Origin: Ancylobacter sp. WKF20
Lineage (GTDB): Bacteria > Pseudomonadota > Alphaproteobacteria > Rhizobiales > Xanthobacteraceae
Reading direction: 5' to 3'
DNA length: 64,000 nt
Assembly: GCF_029760895.1 (NCBI RefSeq)
Contig: NZ_CP121679.1
Span: 1,488,001 to 1,552,000 of the forward strand
Shown here: in pieces, positions 38,641 to 47,680 of the stretch
Numbering within the stretch: position 1 is the stretch's first letter
How the letters are laid out: the number at the start of each line of letters is the position of its first letter
Translations under genes and position numbers: made by a program
The notes under the pieces: generated by a model
The model's input: only the letters and a program-made list of their open reading frames with translations
The model's database searches: none
Told to the model about the DNA's origin: nothing

Positions 38641-39786
38641 CTAGTCCAGTGTCTGGCGGAAGCGGCTAACGGCGATCACCATCGCCACGAGCATGATCGC
38701 GGTCAGCCCGGCAATATCCGTGGCGAGGTCGCTGGCCGTCGCGCCCTTGAGCAGGATGCCGCGCACCATGCGCAGATAATGGGTGAGCGGCAGGGTCTCG
38801 GAGATCCATTGCGCCCAGCGCGGCATGCCGGCGAAGGGGAACATGAAGCCGGACAGCAGGATATTGGGCAGGAAGTACATGAAGGTCATCTGCACCGCCT
38901 GAAGCTGGTTCTGCGCCAGCGTCGAGAAGGTGTAGCCGATGGACAGGTTGGCCACGATGAACAGGGCGGTGAGCGCGGTGAGCAACCCGAGCGAACCCAC
39001 CACCGGAACGGCGAACAGCCCGATTCCCGCCAGCACGATGAGCGCCGCCTGCCCGGCCCCGACCAGCACATAGGGCGCGATCTTGCCGAGCATCACCTCG
39101 ACCGGGCGGATCGGCATGGCCAGCAGCGTTTCCATGGTCCCGCGCTCGATCTCCCGCGTCACCGAGAGCGCGGTGAAGATCAGCATGGTCATGGTGAGGA
39201 TGGTGCCGAGCAGGCCGGGCACGATGTTGAGCTGCGTCACCGCCGCCGGGTTGTAGCGGGCATGGGTGATGATCTCGAAGGGCGGCGGCTGGTCCTCCAG
39301 CCCGCTGCCGCGCGGCCCGCCATCCACCGCGAAACGCTCCCGCGTCACCGCCGCATCGACCAGCCGGTTCAGCGCCGCGAGCGCGCTGCCCGAGGCGACC
39401 GGATCGGTGGCGTCAGCCGCCACCAGGAGCGCCGGGTTCTCGCCGCGGCGCACCGCGCGCTCGAAGCCGGCGGGGATCTCCACCACGAACAGCACGTCGC
39501 CCGAGCGCATCAGCCGCTCGGCCTCAGCTTCAGTGCGGGGGTGATGGGTGACGGAAAAGTACTTCGTGTTCTCCAGCGCCGCGAGAATGGCCCGCGTCAG
39601 CGAGCTGTTCTCATGGGCGAGAACGGCGGTCGGCAGATGGCGCGGCGTGGTGTTGATGGCGTAGCCGAACAGCACGAGTTGCAGCAGCGGGATCATGATC
39701 ATGCTGGCGAAGGACACCCGGTCCCGCAGCAATTGCAGAAACTCCTTGCGCATCATGGCGCCGATCCGGCGCAGTGAACCGCTCAT
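38641..39786 (-). CDS. ABC transporter permease (ABC-2 type, YbhS/YhhJ-like)
   Basis: 381 residues. One N-terminal membrane helix is followed by a large periplasmic loop (about 45-175) and five C-terminal helices. KEFLQLLRDRVSFASMIMIPLLQLVLFGYAI and REIERGTMETLLAMPIRPVEVMLGKIAPYVLVG are typical of the ABC-2 permeases of the YbhFSR efflux group. It forms a three-gene operon with the upstream ATPase (4-base overlap) and membrane-fusion protein. The exported compound is unknown. Only one permease is present, so it may act as a homodimer. Confidence 0.92.
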   Translation of the reverse strand: MSGSLRRIGAMMRKEFLQLLRDRVSFASMIMIPLLQLVLFGYAINTTPRHLPTAVLAHENSSLTRAILAALENTKYFSVTHHPRTEAEAERLMRSGDVLFVVEIPAGFERAVRRGENPALLVAADATDPVASGSALAALNRLVDAAVTRERFAVDGGPRGSGLEDQPPPFEIITHARYNPAAVTQLNIVPGLLGTILTMTMLIFTALSVTREIERGTMETLLAMPIRPVEVMLGKIAPYVLVGAGQAALIVLAGIGLFAVPVVGSLGLLTALTALFIVANLSIGYTFSTLAQNQLQAVQMTFMYFLPNILLSGFMFPFAGMPRWAQWISETLPLTHYLRMVRGILLKGATASDLATDIAGLTAIMLVAMVIAVSRFRQTLD

Positions 39787-40730
39787 CGGAAATTATCCCG
39801 CGAGCGGTTCATCAGGTCGATGAAGACGTCCTCCAGGGTCGGGGCGTCCTGGCGCCAGTCGAGCCCCGGCCGGGCGCGATAAGGCGCGATGGCCACCTCC
39901 AGCGCCGCCGCGTCATGCCCGCCGACATGAACGCTCGCCCCGAAAGGCGCGACCATCTCGATGCCCGGCAGGCCGGAAAGCTCCCGCGCCAGCGCCGCCG
40001 GGTCACCGCCCATCACGGTCCAGGTGGAAAGGCCCGAGCGCGCGACCACCTCGGCCACCGGCCCCTGCGCCAGCAATTCGCCATAGGCGATATACGCGAT
40101 CTCATGGCAGCGCTCGGCCTCGTCCATGTAATGGGTCGAGACCAGCACGGTCAGCCCTTCCGCCGCCAACTCATGGATCTGCGCCCAGAACTCGCGCCGC
40201 GCCTTGGGATCGACGCCGGCAGTCGGCTCATCCAGGAGAAGAAGTTGCGGCGCGGGCAGGATGCAGGCGCCGAGCGCCAGGCGCTGCTTCCACCCGCCCG
40301 ATAGCGAACCGGCAAGCTGCCGGTCGCGTCCGGCAAGGCCCAGCCGCTCGACGGCGGCCCGCGCGGCCCCCACCGGGTCCGGCACGCCATAGATGCGGGC
40401 GACGAATTCGAGGTTCTCGCGCACCGATAGATCGGCGTAGAGGCTGAATTTCTGCGTCATGTAGCCGACATGCCGGCGGATGGTGCGCGCCTCGGTGAGG
40501 ATGTCGAAGCCGAGGCACGTCCCCCGCCCGGCATCGGGCGTCAGCAGTCCGCAGAGCATGCGGATCGTCGTCGTCTTGCCCGAGCCATTCGGCCCGAGGA
40601 AGCCGTAGATCTGGCCGCGCCGCACGCGCATCGAGAGATCGCGCACCACCACGCGGTCGCCAAAACGCTTGGAGAGGCCCTCCACCTCGATGGCGTAGTC
40701 CGGCGTCGATGGCTCCCCCTCGCCGCTCAT
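39783..40730 (-). CDS. ABC transporter ATP-binding protein (YbhF-like)
   Basis: 315 residues. Walker A is GFLGPNGSGKTTTIRMLCGLL, the Q-loop lies in GYMTQKFSLYADLSVRENL, the signature is LAGSLSGGWKQRLALGACI and Walker B is LLLLDEPTAGVDP. It has a single nucleotide-binding domain with a C-terminal DUF4162-like tail, unlike the double-domain YbhF of enterobacteria. It overlaps the permease and the HlyD gene by four bases each, indicating translational coupling. Confidence 0.93.
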   Translation of the reverse strand: MSGEGEPSTPDYAIEVEGLSKRFGDRVVVRDLSMRVRRGQIYGFLGPNGSGKTTTIRMLCGLLTPDAGRGTCLGFDILTEARTIRRHVGYMTQKFSLYADLSVRENLEFVARIYGVPDPVGAARAAVERLGLAGRDRQLAGSLSGGWKQRLALGACILPAPQLLLLDEPTAGVDPKARREFWAQIHELAAEGLTVLVSTHYMDEAERCHEIAYIAYGELLAQGPVAEVVARSGLSTWTVMGGDPAALARELSGLPGIEMVAPFGASVHVGGHDAAALEVAIAPYRARPGLDWRQDAPTLEDVFIDLMNRSRDNFR

Positions 40731-41722
40731 GGCAGACGCTGCACGGTGATCGGCTGCCCCGGCCGCAGCGCCCCCGGCGTGTCGGCGCGTGCTTCCAGGA
40801 GAAAGACAAGCTTGGCTCGCTCGTCGAGGCTGTAGATCACCGGCGGGGTGTATTCCGCGCTGGCGGCGATATAGCTCACCTTGGCGTCCACCGGCGCCGT
40901 GCAGCCATCGCAGGTTACCCGCACCGGTGCGCCGAGCGTGAAGCGCGGCAGATCGGGTTCGGGCACGAAGAAGCGCAGCTTGATCAGCTCCGGCGGCAGC
41001 AGCGACACCACCGGCCGACCCGCCGGCACAAGCTCGCCCGGCCGGAAATACACCGTCTCGACCGAGCCCGCGACGGGCGCGGCGAGGCTGCGCCGGGTGA
41101 GCCGCGTCCGCGCCGCACTGAGATTGGCCTCGGCCGCCTCGACAGCGCGTTGGGCCGCCGCGATCTGCTTCTCGCGCGAGCCGAGGCCGGCCACGGTGAT
41201 CTGCGTGTCCACCTCGTCCAGTGCCGCCTGATTCTGGTCATAGGTGTGCTGGGCGGTGTCGAGCGCCGCCTTTGAGCCGACCTGCTTGGCAAAAAGCTCC
41301 TTCTGCCGCTCAAGCTCGATGCGCGAGAGGTCGAGCGTCGCCTCGGCCCGGCGCCGCGTCGCCTCCAGCACGGCGATTTCCTGCGGGCGCTGAGCGGCGC
41401 TGGTCAGGTTCTCCAGCTCCGCCTGCGCCTGGGCGAGGCTCGCCTGAGCCGCGTCGACCTCGGCCTGCTGGAGCGCGGAATCAATGGTGAACAGCGCCGT
41501 GCCTTGGGTGACGCGGTCGCCCTCCTCCACGGCGAGGCTGATCAACCGGCCCGCCTCATCCGGTCCGACGAAGATCAGATCGCCCTCGGCATAGCCCTGA
41601 TAGCGCGGCGGGCCTGCATCGGCGCAGCCCGCCAGTGTCGCCACCAGCAAGCCAACCGTCAGGCACAGCCGGCCCCGCCGGGCCGGGATGCGTGACGCGA
41701 AAGCGTGGTCGGGCTGGGGCAT
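40727..41722 (-). CDS. HlyD/YbhG-type membrane fusion lipoprotein
   Basis: 331 residues. The signal segment ends in a lipobox-like LVATLAGC (LCLTVGLLVATLAGCADAG), so it is probably a lipoprotein. It contains a lipoyl/biotinyl-type domain (YAEGDLIFVGPDEAGRLISLAVEEGDRV), a coiled-coil hairpin of about 110 residues (AEVDAAQASLAQAQAELENL and following) and the C-terminal beta-barrel. It links the inner-membrane ABC pump to the outer membrane. Start at the ATG at 41722; a GTG at 41746 is possible. Confidence 0.9.
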   Translation of the reverse strand: MPQPDHAFASRIPARRGRLCLTVGLLVATLAGCADAGPPRYQGYAEGDLIFVGPDEAGRLISLAVEEGDRVTQGTALFTIDSALQQAEVDAAQASLAQAQAELENLTSAAQRPQEIAVLEATRRRAEATLDLSRIELERQKELFAKQVGSKAALDTAQHTYDQNQAALDEVDTQITVAGLGSREKQIAAAQRAVEAAEANLSAARTRLTRRSLAAPVAGSVETVYFRPGELVPAGRPVVSLLPPELIKLRFFVPEPDLPRFTLGAPVRVTCDGCTAPVDAKVSYIAASAEYTPPVIYSLDERAKLVFLLEARADTPGALRPGQPITVQRLP

Positions 41723-41826
41723 GGGCACTCGCTGGCGCACGGACACTCCGCCATTGAAACCAGACGGAGGATGCGCTGACCAGTGTGGTCATTCCCCATC
41801 GGACAAAGCCAGCAGCCACGCAGCAA

Positions 41827-41856
41827 AAAGGCGGGCGCCGCGCGGCGCCCGCCTTT
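41827..41856 (-). terminator. Intrinsic terminator of the phytase-like gene
   Basis: A perfect 13-bp stem (AAAGGCGGGCGCC and GGCGCCCGCCTTT, loop GCGC). On the minus strand the stem is followed by a run of five T. It lies 37 bases beyond the stop codon of the upstream gene on that strand. Confidence 0.9.
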
Positions 41857-41893
41857 GGGTCAGGCAAGGATCAGCCGGAGATCGGCCGCCGGA

Positions 41894-44110
41894 TCAGTTC
41901 AGCGTGCCGATGGCGAAGAACTCGGTCTCGCCAGACGAGCCGTCCACGCCGTCATTGTCGGTGACGATGAAAGCGTTACCGACGGCGTCAATGGTGAAGC
42001 TCTCGACCTTGTCGAGCACATAGCCATGCGGGGCGGCGAGCAGCGGCAGCAGATCCTTCACCTCGGTCTTGGTGAGAACCGGCGGCTGAGCCTCGCTGCC
42101 AAGCGCAGCCGGGGTCACGCCCTTCAGCGAGACGAAGGTGAGCTTCTTGGTCTTGGCGTTCGGACCGACCTGATTGTCGCGCTCGATGACGAGGAAGCCG
42201 TCCTTGTAGGCGGTCAGCTCGGACAGGCCCATCCAGCCCTTGGCCGGCTTGTCGAGCGGGTAGCGCACATAGGTCCAGCTCTTGTCGGCGGGCTTGTAGG
42301 CGAGGATCTTCACGAAGCCCTTCGGATCATCCTTCCACTCGCGCTGCACGGCGAGCCACACGGTCTCGTCGGCGCCCGAACCGGTGACGGCGACGCCCTC
42401 GAAGCCGAAGCGGGTCGCCTGCGCGGCCAGCGCCTCGGGCAGCGCGATCTGCTCGGCGACGGTGCCATCGGCATCAACCCGCACCAGAAGGTTCTGCGTC
42501 GGGTTCTCCTTCTTCTCCGGGTTGCCTTCCGAGGCGACCCAGAAGCCACCCTCGGGGCGCACCGCGATGCCCTCGAGGTCGAGCCCCTTGGCCGGCTTGC
42601 CGTCCACGGTAAGCACGGTCGCCTTGGTGATCTTGGCCGGCAGGCTGGTGGCGTCGACGGTGAGGATGCGCGCCTGCGCATAGGCACTGTCGGTCACGGC
42701 GTAGAGCTTGCCGGGCTCCTTCGGATCGGCCGCGAAGCCGGAAAGCGCCGACCACCAGATCGGCAGTCCGTCCGGGCCATTCTCGGAGAGGATGGTCGGA
42801 TAGGCCGGCTTGGCGCCGGGCTGGCGCTGATACACGGTGACGACGGACCCGATCCCGCCATCCTCGCGCAGATCGGTCTCAGCGGCAGTAACGAACAGGT
42901 CGCGCTTGGGGATCGCCATCAGGCCCTCCGGCCCGACGCCGCCCGGCAGAACCTGCAGGAACTCCGGGGCCTCCGCGCCGCCCTTGTCGCGATAGACATA
43001 GACCAGCGAGCCGCGCTCGGAGGCGACGAAGATCAGCTTCTGGCCATCGAAGGTGGCGACTTCCGCGCCCTCCATCTCGATGCCCTTCTTGTTGCGCTTG
43101 TCGGGATAGTGCCCGACGCGCACGGCCATGTGTTCGGGCGCGACGCCGGAGTCGAACAGCAGCTTGCCGGTCTTGTCGAAGATGGAGAAGCCGCGCGTGC
43201 CGCCCTTCCAGTCGCCTTCATTGGCGATGACGAAGCGGTCATCGTCGAGCCACTGCACCGTATCGGGCTCGCGCGGCGTGTCCTTGATCGCGCTGGTGAG
43301 GTCGATCACCCCGTCCTTCTTGGTGTCGATCTTGTCGAGCGAGACCGTGCCGGCGGAGAAGCTGCCGGTCACCTTACCGGTGTTGAGATCGACCACGACG
43401 ATGTGGTTGTTCTCCTGCAGGGTGATGACCACCTCGTTCTTGGAATTGATGTCGAGATATTCCGGCTCCGGGTCTTCGGGGGCGACGGCAGCAAGGCCGG
43501 TGAGCTCCACGACCTTCTTCGAGGCGTCGACGACACGGCCGTCCTTGACCTCGAAATAGGTCAGGTTGCCGGCCGGCAGCTGCGGCAGGGCGCCCTCATT
43601 CACCTCTTCGTCGCGCTCATTCTCGATCGCGATGGCGAGGAAGCGCCCGTCCGGGCTCTTGGTGACGGCGTCCGGCTGGCCGCCGAGATCCACCTTGTCC
43701 TCGACCTTGCGCGAGGCGATGTCGACCACCGCGAGATGGCCGGAGGGCTTGGACTTCGACTCCGAGGTGTTCACCCCGACATAGGCCTTGCCGCCGATCA
43801 CCACCGTGGTGGTCGGCTCGCCCTCGAGCGCCACCACGCCCGCGGGCTTGGGCGCCGCCGGGTCGGTGATGTCGACAAAGCCGATGCGCTGGCCGGGGCT
43901 GTCGCTGTAGATCAGCGTGTTGCCGTCTTCGGTGAAGGTGATGATTTCCGCCGAGGTCGGCTTCGCGGCATCCGCACCGGCCGGCAGGTTGTCGATCACG
44001 TTGAAGGTGGCGATGCGGTTGAACACCGGCGCGGGCGACTGGGCCTGCGCGCCAGGCAGGGCAAGGCCCAGCACCAGGGCGGACACACCGGCGAGAAGAA
44101 GCGAGCGCAT
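41894..44110 (-). CDS. Secreted esterase-like phytase-domain protein with beta-propeller
   Basis: 738 residues with a Sec signal peptide (MRSLLLAGVSALVLGLALPGAQA). The N-terminal part (about 25-400) is a YVTN-type beta-propeller (VFNRIATFNVIDNLPAGADAAKP, GHLAVVDIAS, FLAIAIENERDEEVNEG). The C-terminal part (about 440-735) matches the esterase-like phytase domain (ALSGFAADPKEPGKLYAVTDSA, LDLEGIAVRPEGGFWVASEG, RFGFEGVAV, FLVIERDNQ). It is likely periplasmic or secreted, perhaps a phosphoesterase; activity is unproven. A Pho-box-like repeat 64-81 bases upstream supports phosphate control. GAGGA lies eight bases before the ATG at 44110. Confidence 0.88.
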   Translation of the reverse strand: MRSLLLAGVSALVLGLALPGAQAQSPAPVFNRIATFNVIDNLPAGADAAKPTSAEIITFTEDGNTLIYSDSPGQRIGFVDITDPAAPKPAGVVALEGEPTTTVVIGGKAYVGVNTSESKSKPSGHLAVVDIASRKVEDKVDLGGQPDAVTKSPDGRFLAIAIENERDEEVNEGALPQLPAGNLTYFEVKDGRVVDASKKVVELTGLAAVAPEDPEPEYLDINSKNEVVITLQENNHIVVVDLNTGKVTGSFSAGTVSLDKIDTKKDGVIDLTSAIKDTPREPDTVQWLDDDRFVIANEGDWKGGTRGFSIFDKTGKLLFDSGVAPEHMAVRVGHYPDKRNKKGIEMEGAEVATFDGQKLIFVASERGSLVYVYRDKGGAEAPEFLQVLPGGVGPEGLMAIPKRDLFVTAAETDLREDGGIGSVVTVYQRQPGAKPAYPTILSENGPDGLPIWWSALSGFAADPKEPGKLYAVTDSAYAQARILTVDATSLPAKITKATVLTVDGKPAKGLDLEGIAVRPEGGFWVASEGNPEKKENPTQNLLVRVDADGTVAEQIALPEALAAQATRFGFEGVAVTGSGADETVWLAVQREWKDDPKGFVKILAYKPADKSWTYVRYPLDKPAKGWMGLSELTAYKDGFLVIERDNQVGPNAKTKKLTFVSLKGVTPAALGSEAQPPVLTKTEVKDLLPLLAAPHGYVLDKVESFTIDAVGNAFIVTDNDGVDGSSGETEFFAIGTLN

Positions 44111-44173
44111 GGGAGAATCCTCGTCTGACGCGGGGGCAGGCCCCGCTCTGGCGCGCACTTCAAAAGGCGTTGC

Positions 44174-44191
44174 GTGACAGAGGCATGACGG
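44174..44191 (-). promoter_or_regulatory. Pho-box-like PhoB site upstream of the phytase-like gene
   Basis: On the minus strand CCGTCAT-GCCT-CTGTCAC: two 7-mers, each one base from the consensus CTGTCAT, with the required 4-base spacer. It lies 64-81 bases upstream of the start codon, a normal distance for PhoB activation. Confidence 0.6.
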
Positions 44192-44378
44192 CAACCGCCG
44201 GCGCCGGACGCAAAGGCACCGAAGTATTCGACTTTTGTCGAAACATTTCGCCGCAAATGCCGATATTTAGAGCTTGCACTTACCCTTGGGTCATCGTCTC
44301 CTTGGCGCATCGGGACAAGGCGCAAAAGCGCCGCCCGGCGGGCTCGACCCGCGAGGAAACGCCATAGGAGGAATCCCC

Positions 44379-45518
44379 ATGACCGACACGTCAGGGAAGA
44401 ATGCGGACCTGCGTCAGGACGTCCGCACAAGCCGTCGCCGTTTCATGACCACCGCGGCCGCGGTGGCCGGCGCCAGCGTGGTCGCCGCCCCGGCGGTGCA
44501 TGCCCAGGCGCCCATCAAGCTGAAGTTCCAGTCCACCTGGCCGAACAAGGACATCTTCCACGAATTCGCCGGCGACTACGTCAAGCGCGTCAATGCGATG
44601 ACGGGCGGGCGCGTGGAACTGGAAATCCTGCCGGCCGGTTCGGTCGTCCCCGCCTTCCAGATGCTCGACGCGGTGTCGTCCGGCATTCTCGACGGCGGTC
44701 ACGGCGTCGCCGCCTATTGGTACGGCAAGAACAAGGCCTTCTCGCTGTTCGGCACCGCCCCCGCCTTTGGCTGGGACGCCGACGAGCTGCTCGGCTGGGT
44801 CCGCTATGGCGGCGGCCAGGAGCTTTATGACGACCTCGTGCAGAACACGCTGAAGCTCAACGTGGTCGGCATGCTCTCCGGGCCGATGCCGAGCCAGCCG
44901 CTCGGCTGGTTCAAGAAGGAGATCACCGGCCCCGCCGACATGAAGGGCATGAAGTACCGGACCGTTGGCCTCGGCGCCGATCTGTTCAAGGAATTCGGCG
45001 CGGCGGTCACCATCGTACCGGGCGGCGAAATCGTGCCGGCCATCGACCGTGGCCTGCTCGACGGCGCCGAGTTCAACAACCCCTCCTCCGACCTGGTGCT
45101 CGGCTTCCCGGACGTCGCCAAGGTCTACATGCTCGGCAGCTATCATCAGGCGCTCGAATGCTTCGAGATCCTGTTCAACAAGACCAAGTTCGACGGGCTG
45201 CCCAAGGACGTTCAGGAAATCCTCAAGGGCGCGTCCGACGCCACCTCCGCCACCATGATGTGGAAGGCGCAGGACCGTTACTCGAAGGATCTCGAGGCCA
45301 TCAAGGCGCGCGGGGTCAAGGTTCTGCAGACCCCCAGATCCGTGCTGGAGGCCCAGCTCAAGGCCTGGGACGTGGTCATCGCCAACCTCTCCGCCGACCC
45401 GGTGTTCAAGAAGGTCGTCGACAGCCAGAAGGCATGGGCCAAGCGGATCGTCGGCTTCCGGCTGGAATATGAGCCGGACTCGAAGTTCGCCTACGACCAC
45501 TTCTTCAAGACGGCCTGA
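44379..45518 (+). CDS. TRAP transporter substrate-binding protein (DctP family)
   Basis: 379 residues with a twin-arginine signal (TSRRRFMTTAAAVAGAS). The mature protein has the DctP fold, with GGRVELEILPAGSVVPAFQMLDAV and the ligand-site Arg in DMKGMKYRTVGLGADLFKEFGAAVTIVPGGEIVPAIDRGLLDGAEF. It resembles the TakP/mannitol-chloroaromatic subgroup that binds oxo- or hydroxy-acids; the ligand is not decided. TAGGAGG lies eight bases before the ATG at 44379. The two permease genes follow after a hairpin. Confidence 0.93.
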   Translation: MTDTSGKNADLRQDVRTSRRRFMTTAAAVAGASVVAAPAVHAQAPIKLKFQSTWPNKDIFHEFAGDYVKRVNAMTGGRVELEILPAGSVVPAFQMLDAVSSGILDGGHGVAAYWYGKNKAFSLFGTAPAFGWDADELLGWVRYGGGQELYDDLVQNTLKLNVVGMLSGPMPSQPLGWFKKEITGPADMKGMKYRTVGLGADLFKEFGAAVTIVPGGEIVPAIDRGLLDGAEFNNPSSDLVLGFPDVAKVYMLGSYHQALECFEILFNKTKFDGLPKDVQEILKGASDATSATMMWKAQDRYSKDLEAIKARGVKVLQTPRSVLEAQLKAWDVVIANLSADPVFKKVVDSQKAWAKRIVGFRLEYEPDSKFAYDHFFKTA

Positions 45519-45532
45519 ACCACCGCCGATGG

Positions 45533-45563
45533 CGCCCCTCTCCGGCTACGGAGGGGGGCGTTT
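45533..45563 (+). terminator. Hairpin between the TRAP binding-protein and permease genes
   Basis: An 11-bp stem (CGCCCCTCTCC with GGAGGGGGGCG, one G-U pair) and a 6-base loop, followed by TTT. As a partial terminator it would allow more binding protein than permease to be made from one promoter. Confidence 0.7.
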
Positions 45564-45664
45564 CGCATCCGCTGCTCTCCCCGGCATGACGCCGCGCCGG
45601 CCGCTTTCGTGCGGCCCCGCGCCGGCCCATGCCTCAAGCGTGCCCACGTGACGAGGCCCGTCCC

Positions 45665-46291
45665 ATGCAATCCCTCCTGCTCGGCGTTGACCGGCTGAAC
45701 GCCTTTGTCGGCAAGACCTTCGCCTGGTGCATCGTCGTCCTGATGCTGGCCATCACCTACGAGGTGTTCTGCCGCTATGTCCTGCGCGATCCGACCACCT
45801 GGGCCTACGATGTCAGCCTGATGCTCTATGGCGCCCTGTTCATGATGGCGGGCGCCTACACGCTCTCGCGCAACGGCCATGTGCGCGGCGACTTCATGTA
45901 CCGCAAATGGTCGCCGCGGACGCAGGCCAAGAGCGACCTGGTGTTGTTCTTCCTGTTCTACTTCCCCGGCATTCTCGCGCTGATCTATGCCGGCTGGAAC
46001 TACTTCCAGCTCTCCTACATGCTCAACGAGCACTCCTCCTTCAGCCCCGACGGCCCGGTGATCTGGCCGTTCAAGGCGCTGATCCCCATCACCGGCGTGC
46101 TCCTGCTGCTGCAGGGCATCGTCGAGGTGGTGCGCTGCCTGATCTGCATCCGTGACGGCGACTGGCCCCAGCGCCTCCACGACGTCGAGGAGATGGAGAA
46201 GATCATCCTCGAAGAAGCCGCCACAAAGGACGATCCCGAAGCCGTCCTCAACGCCATCGAACGTGAATCCACCACGCGGGGATCGCTGTGA
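45665..46291 (+). CDS. TRAP transporter small permease (DctQ family)
   Basis: 208 residues with four membrane helices in the DctQ pattern: FAWCIVVLMLAITYEVFCRYVLRDPTTWAYDVSLMLYGALFMMAGAYTLSRNGHVRGDF. It has the long C-terminal cytoplasmic tail of the subgroup paired with the TakP/FcbT-type binding proteins. The start at 45665 begins the conserved N-terminus. It overlaps dctM by four bases. Confidence 0.93.
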   Translation: MQSLLLGVDRLNAFVGKTFAWCIVVLMLAITYEVFCRYVLRDPTTWAYDVSLMLYGALFMMAGAYTLSRNGHVRGDFMYRKWSPRTQAKSDLVLFFLFYFPGILALIYAGWNYFQLSYMLNEHSSFSPDGPVIWPFKALIPITGVLLLLQGIVEVVRCLICIRDGDWPQRLHDVEEMEKIILEEAATKDDPEAVLNAIERESTTRGSL

Positions 46292-47619
46292 TGTTTCTTT
46301 CGGACCCCGCCCTCGGCATCCTGATGCTGGTGCTGTTCCTGATTTTCCTGATGCTCGGCTTTCCCATCGCCTTCACGCTGATGGCGCTGGGCGTGGGCTT
46401 CGGCTACTTCACGCAAGGGGACAGCATCTTCAACCTCTTCGTCCAGCGCACCTATTCGGTGATGGCGAATGACGTGCTGATTTCCATCCCGCTCTTCCTG
46501 TTCATGGGCTATGTGATCGAGCGGGCGAACATCCTCGACCGGCTGTTCCGTTCCATCCAGCTCGCGGCCGGCTGGATCCCCGGCTCCCTCGCCGTGGCGA
46601 CGCTGATCACCTGCGCGCTGTTCGCCACCGCCACAGGCATCGTCGGCGCCGTGGTGACGCTGATGGGCCTGCTCGCCTTTCCGGCCATGCTGCGTGCCGG
46701 CTACGACACCAAGCTCGCCTCGGGCGTGGTCTGCGCCGGTGGCTGCCTCGGCATCCTCATCCCGCCGAGCGTCATGCTGATCCTCTACGGCGCCACGGCT
46801 GGCGTCTCGGTGGTGAAGCTCTATGCCGCCGCCTTCTTCCCCGGCATCGCGCTCGCCGGCATGTACATCGCCTATGTGATCATCCGCGCGATGATCAACC
46901 CGTCGCTGGCACCGAAGCTGCCGGCGGAGGAACGCAACATTCCGGCCCTGACCATCATCTGGGCGCTGCTGACCTCGTTCCTGCCGCTGGTCGCGCTGAT
47001 CGTCACGGTGCTTGGCTGCATCATCCTCGGCCTCGCGACCCCGTCAGAAGCGGCTGCCATCGGTGCCTTCGGCGCGGTGCTGCTGGCGCTGGCCTACCGC
47101 ACCTTCAGCTTCACCAAGCTGAAGGATTCGGTGTTCCTCACCGCCCGCGCCTCGGCCATGGTGTGCTGGCTCTTCGTCGGCTCGGCGGTATTCTCGGCGG
47201 TGTTCGCGCTGCTGGGCGGCCAGAGGCTGGTCGAGGAGTTCATCATGAGCCTCGATCTCGGCCCGATCGGCTTCCTGCTGCTCACCCAGGCGATCATCTT
47301 CGTGCTGGGCTGGCCGCTGGAATGGACGGAGATCATCGTGATCTTCCTGCCGATCTTCCTGCCGCTGCTCGACCATTTCAACATCGACCCGATCTTCTTC
47401 GGGGTGCTGGTGGCGCTGAACCTGCAGACCTCGTTCCTGTCGCCGCCCGTCGCCATGGCGCCGTTCTATCTGAAGGGCGTGGCGCCGAAGGGGGTGACGA
47501 TCGAGCAGATCTTCTCGGGCGTCATGCCCTTCATCTACATCGTCATCTTCGCGATGGTGCTGCTCTACATGTTCCCCGGCTTCGCCCTGTGGCTGCCGAA
47601 CTACCTGTATGGCGGCTGA
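46288..47619 (+). CDS. TRAP transporter large permease (DctM family)
   Basis: 443 residues with about 12 hydrophobic segments: MLGFPIAFTLMALGVGFGYF, FVQRTYSVMANDVLISIPLFLFMGYVIERANI, ATATGIVGAVVTLMGLLAFPAMLRAGYD, CAGGCLGILIPPSVMLILYGATAGVSVVKLYAAAFFPG. It is the sodium- or proton-coupled membrane subunit of the tripartite uptake system. Its start overlaps the stop of dctQ by four bases. A terminator follows the gene. Confidence 0.95.
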   Translation: MMFLSDPALGILMLVLFLIFLMLGFPIAFTLMALGVGFGYFTQGDSIFNLFVQRTYSVMANDVLISIPLFLFMGYVIERANILDRLFRSIQLAAGWIPGSLAVATLITCALFATATGIVGAVVTLMGLLAFPAMLRAGYDTKLASGVVCAGGCLGILIPPSVMLILYGATAGVSVVKLYAAAFFPGIALAGMYIAYVIIRAMINPSLAPKLPAEERNIPALTIIWALLTSFLPLVALIVTVLGCIILGLATPSEAAAIGAFGAVLLALAYRTFSFTKLKDSVFLTARASAMVCWLFVGSAVFSAVFALLGGQRLVEEFIMSLDLGPIGFLLLTQAIIFVLGWPLEWTEIIVIFLPIFLPLLDHFNIDPIFFGVLVALNLQTSFLSPPVAMAPFYLKGVAPKGVTIEQIFSGVMPFIYIVIFAMVLLYMFPGFALWLPNYLYGG

Positions 47620-47637
47620 GAGCCCAAAGCCTCACGC

Positions 47638-47663
47638 AAAACGGGCTCCGCGGGGCCCGTTTT
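47638..47663. terminator. Bidirectional terminator between dctM and the HerA-like gene
   Basis: AAAACGGGC (47638-47646) and GCCCGTTTT (47655-47663) form a 9-bp perfect stem with flanking A and T runs, so it works on both strands for the convergent genes. Confidence 0.88.
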
Positions 47664-47680
47664 CATGACTGGAGCGCCGC

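Noticed and set aside
41783..44128. 781-codon open frame antisense to the phytase-like gene
   Set aside because: The opposite strand encodes a clear secreted protein with signal peptide and domains; the antisense reading is an artefact of GC-rich third positions.
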